From: Rhabdophis nuchalis
Lineage: Eukaryota > Chordata > Lepidosauria > Squamata > Natricidae
Direction: 5' to 3'
DNA: 64,000 nucleotides
Assembly: GCA_039707465.1 (NCBI GenBank)
Contig: CM077644.1
Location: 142,935,962 to 142,999,961 of the forward strand
Both the position numbers and the translations under genes were made by a program. Numbering within the stretch: position 1 is the stretch's first letter; each line of letters opens with the position of its first letter. This document shows positions 1-11,691 of the stretch, piece after piece. A model generated the notes under the pieces. It saw nothing but the letters and a program-made list of their open reading frames with translations, searched no databases and was not told the DNA's origin.

Positions 1-2714
1 AACAGTTTTTTTCAAAATCAGAACATTCCTGCCTTAATACATTTAATCAATCAACTGAACAAGAAATATATACTGCAGAGAATAGACATTGTAACTCATT
101 GAGCAAGTCAGTTAAACCCCAAAGAAATACTAACAAAATACCATCTAGTGATGATCTGCTATCTCCATCCTTCGAAGATAATAATTTATGCCAATCATCT
201 CATCGTTGTGTATTACAGAAACTTGTAGAGGAAAATGTAAAGGAAAGAGAACTACCAGAAAGCATGTCTGACTCTGCAACTAAAAGACTAGACATAATCC
301 ATGACACTCCTCTGAAGTCATTAAATAACCTAGATTTAAGGCAGAAAAACTTGAAACAAATAAATCATATCATGCTTAGGGAATCCACATGCAGACAGAC
401 TTCCTCAGGTAGTGCTTATAACTGTGACCAGTTTCATTTTAATTCTCCACTAACTACAGTTTATCATGTCCCGCCTGATAAAACAAGTAAACCCTTCACT
501 AGCAATGAGACCAAGCAAAATGAACACTATTTTTCGAATACCTCTTCTGATAATTCCAGCAATTTCAGCCATCACAGCAAACTTTCCAAAGTAGGAATCA
601 GTCTAAAATCATGTGACTTCAAGTCTAAAATATCAGAGATCTTACAAAAGGCAGATAAAACTTCATCTCTCAATATACTGCACGAACAGGTGTCATATTG
701 CAAAAGTGCTCTTCCTTTGTTCATTACAGCTTTTGAAAAAAAGCAAGGTTGTTCTTTTGAGCATGCTCTGATTTCTAGGGAAATACTTGGAAGCTCTAAT
801 GGAAATATGCAGGCGAGTCAGAAATTAAAACCTTGTGCTATAGAAGCATTAGTTGAGCTGCAAATTATAATGGAAACAATGGATTTTATAGAGAATAAGA
901 AAAGATTTTTAAAAGGTGAGCCAACTTTTCGAAGTTTGCTTTGGTATGATGATTCGCTGTATAGTGAACTGTTCGGTGGGCATTCAGGTTATCAACAGCA
1001 ATCAAATTTATATCCTGCTTTTCAGAGGAGATTAAAATACAATGCCCTTAATGAATTACAAATCTACCACAAACAGTTAATGGAAGCTTTTGAAAATACT
1101 ATATCTGAGAATAATTCTTATTATTGCTTGTTGAAATTAAGGCGAGAAATAGAGGAATGTGAATCAGTAATGAAACAGGTTTCCAATTTATCTGATTTTT
1201 TTTTATCTGTGCCTTTCATTTGTGGAGCTAACTTTGGAGATTTTATAGAAGACCTAGAAAATTCAAGAAAAAATACAATGGATTTAATAAATATATCTAA
1301 AAGTCTTCCAGGCATGAATTTGAGTGCTGAAAAAGATAATCATCTCTGGATTATTATTGAGATTATTGGTAAAAAAACTGAATTTGTAAAGACGTGTACC
1401 CATGAAGAGTTTAACCTTAAAACGTCATTATTTGGCCTGGAACATATTTTTTTTGATGCTGCTAAACAACTTGTTTGGCAAGAAAGAAATTCATCTTTAA
1501 ATAACAATTCAAAGGATGGGAAAGAAGCACTCCAAATATATGAAATGACTGTGGCTAAACTCTTTGATATTTATGAGCGTATGATGGAAGATTCTAGATG
1601 CGGAAATGATGATAATGGAACTTTTGGAGAATATACTGAGAAATGTGCAGAAAACTCTTGTAACTGTAAAGATGTTTGCTCTGAACACAATGCAAATTGC
1701 TTCCTTGGAAAGTCTCTAACTTTACAAGATAGTTGTAATGTAAGTGAAATCTTGGATGAAGCACAGTCTGCTGATATTGGAAGACTACAACAGCTCATGG
1801 GCAAATGTACAGTGCAGATGGAAATGCTTAAAAAGTATTTTCAGATTTTACAAGAAGAGGATGTAACCATACTGATAACTCAAGAAAATATATTGGACTT
1901 CATGAAGAATGGAGGAATTAATCCTGTCATTCTGAAGCCGGAAGCTGTCGAAATATATACTGAATTGGCAATGACGTATGAAACTATTTTTTTCCTTAAA
2001 AACTCAATAGCAAAACAAGGAGATAATCCGCGATTTCGTAGTTTACTATGGTTTGATTTATCACTTCTACCTGAACTTCTCCAGTGCCAAGAAAAAATGG
2101 CTTTCCTGTCTTATCGGAAAGATGAGCTTTTAGAAACAGTGGAGTCTTCCATCTTTGAACTTCAGGAGGAGTTGAACATTATTTATGACTATACAGAAGC
2201 CTTAAATTGCTCATATGCACTTCATATTCTCACAAGAGAATTTGCGGAATTTTCAGAAACAAGAAAAATGTTAGGAACATCCAAGTCACCTGTTTCCATG
2301 TGTGTAGATTTGGCACCATATACTATCGCTTTAAATTATGGAAGTACAGTTTCTGAATTAGACTGTAACTATAACCAGTTTTCTGTACTTCTTGAGAAAT
2401 TGATGACGTCCACAAAGAAAGATGTAGGAAAAATGGCTCACGTTATGAAGGTGATGAAAACCATTGCACATATGAAGTTTATTTGTTCTGAACAGGGGAA
2501 ATCACCTCTTCCTGTGGTTATACATCAAATGCTTAAAAACTGGAGAAAAGCTTGTCGGTTGAAACGGCAGCTTGTAGGAACACGGTTGGATCACAGTGAC
2601 CAAAATCTTCAGGCTTCCCAAATCCTACACAAAAGACCATTTAATGTAACTTTAGAAGACGAGCCCTGCCCATCAGAAGAAAAGATTGATGGCTCACATA
2701 ACAAAAAGAAAAAG
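1..2714 (+). CDS. TEX15: TEX15 large coding exon, 3' portion
   Basis: The reading frame is open from base 3 to the donor AAAG|GTAAGG at 2714/2715, 904 codons. It holds both TEX15 repeat units, roughly nt 690-1200 and 1810-2290. The frame continues open past the donor to 3140, but that stretch is intron and Helitron sequence. The exon ends in a Lys-rich stretch (SHNKKKK). Confidence 0.9.
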
Positions 2715-5700
2715 GTAAGGTTATCCAACACCTTCTCTAAATGGTGCTTTGTATATTCACTTATTTATTTACTAGCTGTACCCAGTCTGGTTAAATGGCC
2801 AACCAATTTGTGTGTAGATCTACACCTGCACACACAAACACGTACACACAACCACTGTATAACCCCCAACATACCTACCAACATACCTACCTACTGTATT
2901 TCTTCCTCTCTCCCTCTACCTACCTACTGTATTTTTCCCCCTCTCTCTCTCTATCCCTCTACCTACCTACTTACCTACCTACTGTATTTTTCCCTCTCTT
3001 TTCCTCTATCCCTCTACCTATCTACCTACCTACTGTATTTTTCCCTCTCTCTCTCTCTATCCCTCTACCTACCTACCTACCATGCAGCCTCCTGGGACCA
3101 AAAATGGGCCACATTGGAGTGTGCCACCCGCCATGCCTAGTTTTGGGCCTAGTAGGCCTTCATGCAGCCTCCTGGGACCAAAAATGGGCCACATGGAAGT
3201 GTGCCACCCCCCATGCCAAGTTTTGGGCCTAATAGGCCTGCCTGAAGCCGCCTGGGACCAAAAATGGGCCACATGGAAGTGTGCCATGTGTGAGGGAACA
3301 TTGGAGGCTTATTCGGTTGCTGAGGAAATGTTGGAAATGTGAGGGGCGTGTGCATGACGCATCATAAGAAGCAGCGAGCTTAAGGGAGGTGAAAACCTCA
3401 GAAGTGCGTACCTTTTACAGTTGTGCTGCTTGCACATGGCACAGGTGTGCCAGCAACAAAAACTGTACGTATGATTGCTTCAGAAGTTCTTGGGAATATT
3501 GTGTGAAAATTTGGTGCCGATCGGTGCAGTACTTTCTGAGATTAGTGGCTTTGCACAAACTATTTTAAATTGTTATTTATATAGATTCAATTTACATGTC
3601 ACCCATTTCCCCCATAGGGCAACTCTGGGTGGCTTACAGAACATGATACGTGAACTTTTTATTTTCAAGAGCAATAAGATTACTGATAGTATACTTTTTA
3701 GAGTGTACTTTTCTATCCTACATATTATTGTATTTGACAACTTTCAGATATAATTTGTATCTAAAAGTATTTTCCCTTATTTGAGTGTTAAGAAACAGTG
3801 GTGCAGTGGTTAGAGTGCAATACTGCAGGCTACTTCTGTTGACTGCCGGCTAACTGCAATTTGGCAGATCGAATCTCACTGGGTTCAAGTTTGACTCAGC
3901 CTTCCATCTTTCCAAGGTCAGTAAATTGAGGCCCCAGATGATGGAGGGCAAAATGCTGACTCTAAAACCACATAGAGAGAGCTGTAAAGCACTGTAAAGC
4001 AGTATGTGTCTAAGTGCTATTGCTATTGCTTAAAGGGATGGATTATTTCTTTTTTGAAAGAAAAAAAATAGGATTTTTATTGTAACTGTACCACTTTTGT
4101 TTTGATCTGATTGTTCTGTTATTTGGGAGTAAGGAGGCCTATAAATTTAATAAATAATAAAAATAATCACATAGAAATATTTGGGTGATTCTTATTTACT
4201 TCCCTTGACAATTCCTGCTCTGTACATAATTCCATTCTTGAACTTAAAAGTAATGTACCAAGCACAGTACATTATTTGCATTAATATAACAAGACTAAAC
4301 AAGGAAAACTGTGCTTTACAATTTCAAAGTTTAATAAATGGAACAGTACAGGTAGTCCTCAACTTACAACAGTTACTTAGTGGTCGTTCAAAGTTACAAC
4401 AGCACTAACCAATTTCATTGTAATTTTTACAACGACAATAAAGATTATTATTATTATTATTAAAAAAAAGTGACTTATGGCATTGCAGCATCCCCATGGT
4501 CATGTGATCAAAATCCAGCCCCTTGGCAATTGATTCATATTTATGATGGTTGCAGTATTCTAGGACCAAGTGATCACTTTGTGCAACCTTCTAACAAGCC
4601 AAGTCAATGGGGAAGCCAGATTCACTTAACAACTAACTTAACTCCCGTGATTCACTTAGCAGCCGTGGCAATAAAGGTCGTACAATGGGGCAAAACTCAC
4701 TTAACAACTGTGTCCTTAATAACAGAAATTTTTGGGCTCAATTGTAATCATAGGTTGAGGACTATCAGTGTATATGGATTTGACTTTAAAACAACAGATG
4801 ATTTTTCCTTTTAATTTTGCATACCAGTAAGTAAAATGTTTTTAAGTCTCAAAAGTTTGCTTTAATGACTACTTGCATACTCTTAGACTAGAATTAATCC
4901 ATTGTATGATTAGTGATATACAGATTGAAATAAACCATTCCCAGAATTTTTGGGGATGCACATCACAGCATTTCCTTCCAACTTTCTTCTCCAGGACCCT
5001 AGATCTTGTTTTACGGCAGAGAAAGAAATGGAAAGAAAGTCCCGCAGATATTGACAGAGCAACTGCTTGTCATTAGAAAATGGAGGCAAAACTACATCAA
5101 GATTGAGTCAGCCCCATCCTTTCAGTACTCGTGACTTTTCAAGATAGTGAGCTATTAAAGAAAATTATGGAAAACATCTTGTCCTTGTTCCTTGTAAACT
5201 GCTTTATTGGAATGCTTGAGCACCTGTAATTGGATTGCATAAACTCAGTGTTCCCTTATCTGCAGCAGCTTCTTCTTCAGGAATGCTACTTTTTCTATTA
5301 AAAAAACATAGTGAGGGTCACTATCAGTATATACAGGCCACTTTCTAATCCGTGTATATTTTTCCAGTAAACTGCTTTGCTAACAAGTTTCAGGAAGATT
5401 GTTACAAAGAGTAAATACAAGTATGGTTGGTTTTTTTTTAATCAGTTCAGTTAATGTGGATTGTGTTGCGAAGGAAATAAAAATATGTAACTAATGTTTT
5501 GGAATGTTATTAGTTTCTGTTGTGTATATCTTGCCTTTCAATCCTGTGGCCTCCTCAGTCCCATACTGAGATTTCCATGTAACTTAAAAAATAAAAAGAG
5601 GTAAAATAAGCAAATAAGATAAAATAAGCAAATCTGAATCAAGATCTGAACCATCATCGTGGTTAAGACACAGTCTAGAAAACGGGAGACCATGAGTTCA

Positions 5701-8700
5701 AGTCCCACCTAAGGCATAAAAGCCAGCTGGGTGACTTAGGGCCAGTCATTCTCTTTCTCAACCCAAGTCACCTGATAGGGTTATTGTTACAGGGAAAATA
5801 GGAGGAAGGTGTGTTGGATATGTTCACTGCCTTGAGTTATTTGTAAAAACAATAAGGGCAAAATACAAATAAATAAATAAAATATCCAGGTAAAGCAAGA
5901 AGTAAGACAATGAAATGAAAAAGATTAGTTGTGTATAGAAGTTCTAATATACCAAAGTGAACTGTATTTAGGCGCCCCAGAGTATTATATCATGGCTAAT
6001 AGTCTATTGAACAAAGTCTCTGATTATTGCATTAAGCATGCAAAGATTGTTCTATTAACCATACAGTATTCCAAATCATTGTTGACTTCACTGATAATGC
6101 CTAATTTTTGAATTGGACTAGTGAAGCTAATGAAGTGAGAAAAATTGTTCTCTAGAACAGAGATGGACAAGTTTCAGATTTTTAAGATTATACTAGGTAC
6201 ACTGGATGAAAAAATAGGGTTACTTTTGTTGTTATTCATTATTTCTGCTTAACAACAGAAATTTTAAAGCATACCCTGTACTAGTAAAAAAGTTATTTCT
6301 ACACACCTTGTCTAAATCCTTGGCTTATATAACTTGAGAATACTGTCTTTCTTGAGATTCTGAGAAATCCTTTCTTAGTTCTAGCTTAGAGAATGTGCCT
6401 TCCAGAGGCATCAAGCTACATCCATAATTTTCAGAATGGCAGTTTTGGAATTCAGCTAGATTGAAAAAGGTTGATACACACTTTTTGTTCCTTTTTTTCC
6501 TCAAAAATTCTACATGTTCCCTGAAATAGGTTATTTAGATTTCTTTGTTTTGTTGTAATGGATGTTAGACCTACAATTACCCTACTAAGAATGATTCCCA
6601 GCATTCGCTGTGAAATGAAAAGCATTGTGGCTTTATTTTGAGTTACATAGGTTTCTTGTTATAATTAATTCCTACTACCTTTTACTGGCTCTATTTGCAT
6701 CCATATGCAGCATATGCACAAATTTTCTTACTTTGCCTGACCCTGGAAATTGTACTGCCAACATTCTATATAGACTTTTGATAACATCAATTTCTAACCC
6801 TGAATGTTTTCCAAAGGTGGGACCCTAGAATGGTTTTTTTTTAACCATTAATTTTGTATCAGCACTTCCTTTTGCTCATTATACAATTTAGAATTTCCTT
6901 AATCACACAATATCTCCAATTATTACAGCTTTTATGTTAAAGAACTGTGAAGATGCATTATTGCAACTCCAGGAAAAACAAATGCTACAAACTTAATTTG
7001 CAACACCAATAAGCATATGCGGAGCATTGGTAAAACAAAAACACATAACATATTTAATTCAGTTTATATTGCTATTTTTAATCTCTTAGGTAGCTGCTTC
7101 ATTGATGACAACTTCCAAGATAGATGAAAAAGAAGCCAGCAGAAACGTGAGGTATACATAATAAATATAAATATTGATTTAATACAAAAAAACACCTAGT
7201 GCATTTGCTCACATTTTTTATTATTTCATTTTTAAACTTTTTTTTTTTGTGCGTCGAACTGGCAGTAATGCTGGCAACAACCCATCCCTGCTATGCAGGA
7301 GAAATTCGATTTGCAATTCGTTGTCTCAGTGGTGGTCAATGATTGAAACACATGGGGGAATATCGGTCCCGCTGCCTTAAGTCCAGAAGCAGTTCTGATG
7401 GAAGGCGTAGACATTTTGGTGAGGTACCGACATTTAGTACTGTAAGGAGCCCCAGTCCGCTCCTGAGTGAAGGAGTGGAATGTCTGCCAGTTTGAACTAA
7501 GGTAACAAAATTTGAGGCAACTGGCAGTTGGAACAGAGTTCTTTTCAGGTGGGGAGGGGGAGTAGAACTCCTTAGCATTAGAGCGTGTTAATTACTTTAT
7601 AAGAAATACTAATGAGCTGATGGTCATTTCGAAAAATCCTTTCTTAGTGAGCACCTAGAAGCCAAGAGGAACATGCCAAATTTCAAGTTTGTAGGTTTTG
7701 TGGTTCTGGAGATTTTGTGATGAGTGAGTGGTACTTGACTTTTATATGGAGAGATAAAGAGGGTAAAACAGAGATGATTGCAAAATGCTCTTTGTATCTT
7801 GGTTTTAGAGGCTGAGTTGTATTTACTCTCTAGAGTTCTGACATGGGGGAATGGGGTTCTTCTAACTCCTGTTCCCATTTCTGGAAAAGCATTTGGTTAT
7901 CCTGCTGATAACAATTCCAATTTCCCTTGAGTCCTCCTGAGTCCAATATTTCCTCATGAAAATATTCTTTAGAGGCAGTCCTTACAGCAGGATTTGTTTC
8001 TGTATTTTATTTTTTTCTTTTTGCATTTTATTGATTAGTAGCCCTATTCTGGGTTCATAAATATAAATATACGGACAGCAGCAAGGAATAAGTCTGTGCT
8101 GATTATGCTTACCTTGATATTTATAGTCAAAATTTAAAAAGCAACTTATATAGGCCTGAGCTTCATTACTTTAATGCCTCATTCTGGGTTCATAAATATA
8201 AATATAAGGACGGCAGTTTTGATAAATTCCAGAAATTTTTTTTTAATTCAATTTATATCCCGCCCTTCTCCAAAAGGACCCTACTGTTTTAATGTGTTGT
8301 ATTGAATTCTTTTCTTCATAGCACTTCTGAGACATTGGAGAATTGAGAAGCTGATTTTACAATGAAGGATATTTTAACATTCCATCCTTTTGATATTGTA
8401 AAAAGTACTTCAAAAATTGTAGAAAATTAATCTGATGTTTGTTTTGCAGAAACAATGGAAAGTGTAAATCCTCAGAAGGTGAAGGACCACAGTTAAAAAC
8501 TCTACTGAAAACCCAGTATAGAAACAATAGGAATTTGAGAGAAAGAACACCAATTACATTTTCACGGTTAAAACATGCTTATCCGTGTGAACTTATTCAT
8601 GCTCCACCAAATACCTCAGAACTCAAATTGAATAATGCAGATGCATTTTCAATTCAGCAAAATTTGCAGGATCTAAAAAATGTCAGAAAGGGAAGAAAGA

Positions 8701-9506
8701 CCAGTCAGAATGCAAAGGAACATGATGAATATTTTTCATCCTGTAGTGATGTAAATAAATGTATGTCTGTATCTCCAGTGAAAGTTCAGAGATCTCCCGA
8801 AGAAGCTATTAGCTCAGTAGAAATATTAGGTGAAGGTGATTTTCTACTGGCCACAAAAAATGCACAGCAAAGCTTAAAATGTGGTGGTTTTCAAAATTAT
8901 TCAAATGTAGAGTCTGAATGCTGCATGGACATCAGTCCAGACAATAGTGCAAATAGTGAAAAATCTGAACTTCCCAAATACCCACCCCCATATAACTCAG
9001 AATCCTCAATGGTGACAGAATTAAATAAATTCACGGAACAACAAAATTTCCAATCTGAACCTTCTTTCAGTGACAATATCCAAAATTCTGATGAATGGTC
9101 TGCTATTAGTCAAAATGAATATTTTGAGGGAACTTCAATGCACATTTATAGGACTGCCTATCCTTACTATTCATGGTACTTCTATCAAACTAGTAATTCC
9201 CACTTAGTGACTCACACTTACCAAGAATTAAATTCTTATGAAATATATCCACTAAATCCTGCAGTGTCTGCAACTGCATGTACAGTGAATACTGCATACT
9301 CCAATAGGTTTTACACTGAGACTATTAGTCACTTTGGTGTTAGAGAATCGCAAAGTTTTAATATTGCACAGGCATATCCAATGCACGGGTACTTCAGTTC
9401 TATAACAACTTATCCATATAGTTATCAGCAGCAGCAAACTTGGTATGAAGGAAATTGGCCTTTCTCACATACTGTTTTTCCATATCCTTCCACTATTGGT
9501 TTATGA
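1..9506 (+). CDS. TEX15: TEX15, 3' part (partial gene, three coding exons)
   Basis: Coding exons are 1-2714, 7090-7151 and 8450-9506; the 5' part lies left of the window. TEX15 is a large germ-cell protein needed for male meiosis and, as a nuclear partner of the piRNA pathway, for transposon silencing (family knowledge). The sequence shows the family hallmark: a duplicated domain with [15 protein letters not shown] at about nt 924-974 and [15 protein letters not shown] at about 2032-2080, each followed by a helical block ending in [15 protein letters not shown] or [15 protein letters not shown]. Exon phases join: phase 0 at 2714/7090 and phase 2 at 7151/8450. The last exon encodes a polar region and then a Tyr-rich tail ending at TGA 9504-9506. 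PPP2CB and GSR next door match the synteny of TEX15 in other vertebrates. A possible AATAAA lies at 9521-9526, very close to the stop. Identity rests on domain pattern and synteny, not on a database search. Confidence 0.9.
2868..3080. repeat. Composite minisatellite: CTACCTACC / TGTATTTTTCCC / TCTCTATCCC
   Basis: Irregular repetition of a roughly 35-45 bp unit made of (CTAC)n, CTGTATTTTTCCC and CTCTCTATCCCT. The same composite unit recurs at 13700-14110, 45776-45818, 46183-46223, 47160-47330 and 50130-50370. Confidence 0.85.
3080..3290. repeat. 81-bp tandem repeat, about 2.6 copies
   Basis: The three units begin at about 3080, 3160 and 3241 and share CTGGGACCAAAAATGGGCCA and AGTGTGCCA. They are nearly identical apart from scattered substitutions. 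The unit lies inside Helitron copy 1. A diverged relative in reverse orientation is visible near 45215-45285 in copy 3. Confidence 0.85.
3588..3655 (-). repeat. L2-type LINE 3' tail fragment
   Basis: Contains the reverse of the squamate LINE tail (CAATTTACATGTCACCCATT, GGGTGGCTTACA). Similar tails occur near 8225-8285, 9733-9790 and 61585-61640. Confidence 0.45.
3790..4042 (+). mobile_element. tRNA-derived SINE, family A
   Basis: The head resembles an RNA polymerase III promoter: box A-like GTGGTGCAGTGGTTAGAGTG and box B-like GGGTTCAAGTTTGACTC. The body is SINE-like (GGTCAGTAAATTGAGGCCCC, GCTGTAAAGCACTGTAAAGC) and the tail is CTATTGCTATTGCT. It lies in the TEX15 intron. The head is not a functional tRNA gene. 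Confidence 0.75.
4347..4772. mobile_element. TIR MITE of the ACAGGTAGTCCT family, copy a
   Basis: Starts TACAGGTAGTCCTCAACTTA and ends with the imperfect inverse GGTTGAGGACTATCAGTGTA. The interior has family motifs such as GCAGCATCCCCATGGTCATG and AAGTCAATGGGGAAGCCAGA. A short LINE-like tail with (TTA)n is inserted near 4415-4460. Copies b-h lie near 11874, 15538, 18441, 19085, 32387, 32969 and 59048. Confidence 0.75.
4773..7089. other. TEX15 intron, mostly unrecognised
   Basis: Apart from the CORE-SINE this stretch is AT-rich and I see no gene or clear repeat in it. An acceptor-like site at about 4994 followed by an open stretch to 5076 was considered as an exon and rejected on phase. Confidence 0.5.
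5655..5882 (+). mobile_element. tRNA-derived CORE-SINE (MIR-like)
   Basis: Begins with a tRNA-like head (GTGGTTAAGACACAGTCTAG and GAGTTCAAGTCCCACC), followed by a MIR-like core AGCTGGGTGACTTAGGGCCA. It ends with an A-rich AAATAAATAAATAAAA tail. A second copy split by an L2 insertion is at 29920-30751. Confidence 0.7.
7090..7151 (+). CDS. TEX15: TEX15 penultimate coding exon (62 nt)
   Basis: Acceptor CTCTTAG at 7083-7089 and donor GAG|GTATAC at 7151/7152. It reads [20 protein letters not shown] plus two bases. A donor five bases earlier (AAC|GTGAGG at 7146/7147) looks stronger but would shift the frame into the next exon. Only the 7151 end gives phase 2, which exon 8450-9506 requires. Confidence 0.7.
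8040..8285. repeat. Direct repeat pair plus LINE tail fragment in TEX15 intron
   Basis: TTCTGGGTTCATAAATATAA occurs at about 8050 and again at about 8184, with similar flanks (GGACAGCAG / GGACGGCAG). It is followed by an L2-type tail fragment with ATTTATATCCCGCCCTTCTC near 8250. Confidence 0.6.
8450..9506 (+). CDS. TEX15: TEX15 terminal coding exon
   Basis: Acceptor GTTTTGCAG ends at 8449. The exon encodes about 352 residues and stops at TGA 9504-9506. The first two thirds are Ser/Asn/Glu-rich without a recognisable fold. From about nt 9150 the protein becomes rich in Tyr, Phe, Trp, Ser and Gln (for example [14 protein letters not shown] and [15 protein letters not shown]), a low-complexity aromatic tail. 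Confidence 0.85.
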
Positions 9507-9803
9507 AACGATGCCGTTTTAATAAATACTAAATCACCAATGTTTCTGGAGGTGATATTTTTTAATGGCAGTTAATGGTTGTCTGTATCTTTTTGTCCAA
9601 CAAAGATATAATGCAGTTAGTTTCAGTTATAACACAGGAATGGTGAATTGTTTTCAAGCTTTTTAGGTTTGTTCTTACATATTAACAGAACCATGACCGT
9701 ATGAAAGAAATAATACCGACTCAATATATTCATTAAATTTATTTGCCGCCTATCTCACCATGGGGCTATTCTGGGTGGCTTAACGACAATAAAAAGGAAG
9801 AAA

Positions 9804-10242
9804 TGTGTCAGGTCCCATAGATCCTTATTGAGACGCTGCCATTCTGGTGCGGAGGGTGCCTGGAAGCATTCCTCAGTTTATAACCTTCCTGGTGTCTATC
9901 TAACCTGTGCTTTGATTTACCTTCCTGGGAAGGGGGGAGGGACAGGGGGGGGGGGAAAGAAAGACATCTGTTTTGTCTCAGCTCTGGAGCAATGCCTGAG
10001 AACAGCTGCTTATCACCACCTCAGCCTACAATTCTCAAAACATCTTTGCACCTGCAGATTGACTTATTTGATACCAGACTGGGGGAAGGGTCTTTTAATG
10101 TAACAGAATTGAGTGCAAGAATGCTCAGATCCTGCTTTCTTTGTCTTGCTATCACTTTTGCTCAATAAAAGTTTCCTTTTGAAATGCCAATTGTTTCTAG
10201 AGTTCTACTTTCTTGAGCGGAAAGGAGAGGCAATTCCTTACA
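9804..10242 (+). mobile_element. Possible solo LTR
   Basis: A 439-bp block opens TGTGTCAGG and closes CCTTACA. It contains a polyadenylation-type signal in CTCAATAAAAGTTTCC near 10165. It interrupts an L2-type tail (9733-9800, apparently resuming after 10243). I could not find a clean target-site duplication, so the LTR call is tentative. It is not related to the LTRs at 52757 and 58200. Confidence 0.4.
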
Positions 10243-10950
10243 TAAGGAAAAGGTTGTAAACAGAAATAAAATAATAGAACAATAAAATAATAAAAAAGAA
10301 CAAAATGCAATGGGTATACAACAATATGATAACGCTAATATATTAATAGGTTACAAGGACCATTTCCCAGCAATTATTTCAAAACCACACAAACCTCATT
10401 TATCAGTCTTCAACTAGGAAGCGCATTTGATACCTCCAGTTTACTATTCTGAATTCATCTTGCATTGTTAATAAAAGCATCTGCAGAGGGGAAAAAACTA
10501 ATCATGGATTTCTTAATTCGCCTGGATTTTCCTCTACATATATACTTGTATTTAACCTCCTTTCCATAAATCAGAACAAAAATCCTGATCTGGGAGAGTA
10601 GCCTAAGTAGTCAGAGAGAAAAAAACTATACCCATCATTTTTATTCTGTCTCGGCAATACAGGCTTGGAAATGCAACATATTTACTAATGCATCACATAA
10701 TTCTGCTCTAAAATCTATCTCTGTGACTTTAATGTCTCATTTGTTATGAGACAAATTGCAAATGCTCTTTCATTTGTTTAACTAAAATATTAGCCATCGG
10801 ATGAGATAAACATAGAAATGAAGGCAGTTTGTTTTGCACTGAAATGCTTATAGACTCTTTGAAGAATTTTGTGTAATACAAATAATATCGAAATTACCAC
10901 TGTACTTGAAAAGGCAAAACAAAAGATGATTAGAAATAGCTGAACTTCAG
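10243..10950. other. Intergenic, no recognised feature
   Basis: AT-rich sequence between TEX15 and PPP2CB. It begins with A-rich LINE-tail-like sequence to about 10330. Nothing coding is visible. Confidence 0.5.
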
Positions 10951-10954
10951 AAAA

Positions 10955-11310
10955 TATAAAAGGTAAAGGTGTCCCTACAGAGTTTACTCCACTATTAGCT
11001 GTCTTTAGGAGTGATTTCCTCTCTGTTTCTTTAAGCCAATGAACCAGCGCTGTCCAAAGATGTTTTCATGGTCTTGTGGCCAGCATGACATGCCACAGTG
11101 TGAAACATAAAACTCTTATCTTCCCACCTAAGTGGTACCTGTTCGTCTATTTGCATTTACATGCTTTCAAATTGTCTTATTTGCATTTACATGCTTTCAA
11201 ACTGCTAGGTTGGCAGGAGTGAGGCTCCATCACACAGTAGTAGGACTCAAACTACCAGACCTTTTCCAGCATATTTTAAACCTCCATGCCTCCTTTTTAA
11301 AAAAAGGTAG
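10955..11310 (-). mobile_element. Old tRNA-derived SINE, family B
   Basis: Resembles the better copy at 47961-48689: AACCAGCGCTGTCCAAAGAT, CATGGTCTTGTGGCCAGCAT, ACTGCTAGGTTGGCAGGAG and the degraded box B relative GTAGGACTCAAAC. A 29-bp internal tandem duplication (CTATTTGCATTTACATGCTT) is present at about 11147-11200. Confidence 0.65.
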
Positions 11311-11459
11311 AAGTAAATTTACATATAGCATGAATTAAATTACAAGCATGGGCTATATATCATACTACTGTACTGCAGAAAAAAGATTTGTGCTATTACA
11401 GTGAGAATAAATAACCACTTATCATTCATATTTTTGCTTTATTTTCAGAGATTTAACTC

Positions 11460-11691
11460 GGGCATGTCCAAAGTCTGGCCCGGGGGCCAATTGCAGCCCA
11501 TTTTTAAATTTCGAGTGGCCCACAGCTTCTTCTCCCCACCAGCTCAGCCTGTCACTCAGCCCCGCTGACCGGTATTTTTTCTTTCACCACACATTAATCT
11601 TAATGGTCCAAATGTTGGGCTGAATGGTTGGCCCCACACATTTTCACTTCATATCTGGCCCTCCTTGCAAAAAGTTTGGACACCCCTGGTT
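11460..11691. mobile_element. hAT-type MITE
   Basis: Inverted termini GGCATGTCCAAAGTCTGGCC and AAAAGTTTGGACACCCCTGG (reverse CCAGGGGTGTCCAAAC). The flanks share TTTAACT (about 11452-11458 and 11692-11698), consistent with a hAT target-site duplication. Confidence 0.65.

Larger units (their letters stand above)
2772..3585 (-). mobile_element. Non-autonomous Helitron with minisatellites, copy 1
   Basis: On the - strand it starts A^TCTATATAAATAAC (3586/3585) and ends AGCTAG^T (2772/2771), the Helitron pattern of 5' TC, 3' CTAG and insertion between host A and T. The block near the 5' end (about 3475-3585) matches copies 2 and 3. Compared with them, copy 1 has lost the GGCCAC..GTGGCC hairpin just before CTAG. 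The interior holds a CTAC-rich composite minisatellite (about 2868-3080) and 2.6 copies of an 81-bp tandem repeat (3080-3290). It lies in the TEX15 intron and has no reading frame of its own. Confidence 0.6.

Noticed and set aside
2715..3140. Continuation of the TEX15 reading frame past 2714 into Cys/Leu/Tyr-rich sequence
   Set aside because: A strong donor AAAG|GTAAGG ends the exon at 2714; the rest is intron, Helitron and CTAC minisatellite whose open frames come from the repeat period.
3790..3900. tRNA-like promoter boxes at SINE heads
   Set aside because: Cloverleaf is degenerate and each is followed by a SINE body; not tRNA genes.
4994..5076. Exon-like stretch after a good acceptor (TTCTTCTCCAG), open to 5076
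   Set aside because: The preceding TEX15 exon ends in phase 0; in that phase this stretch hits a stop, and no donor is seen.
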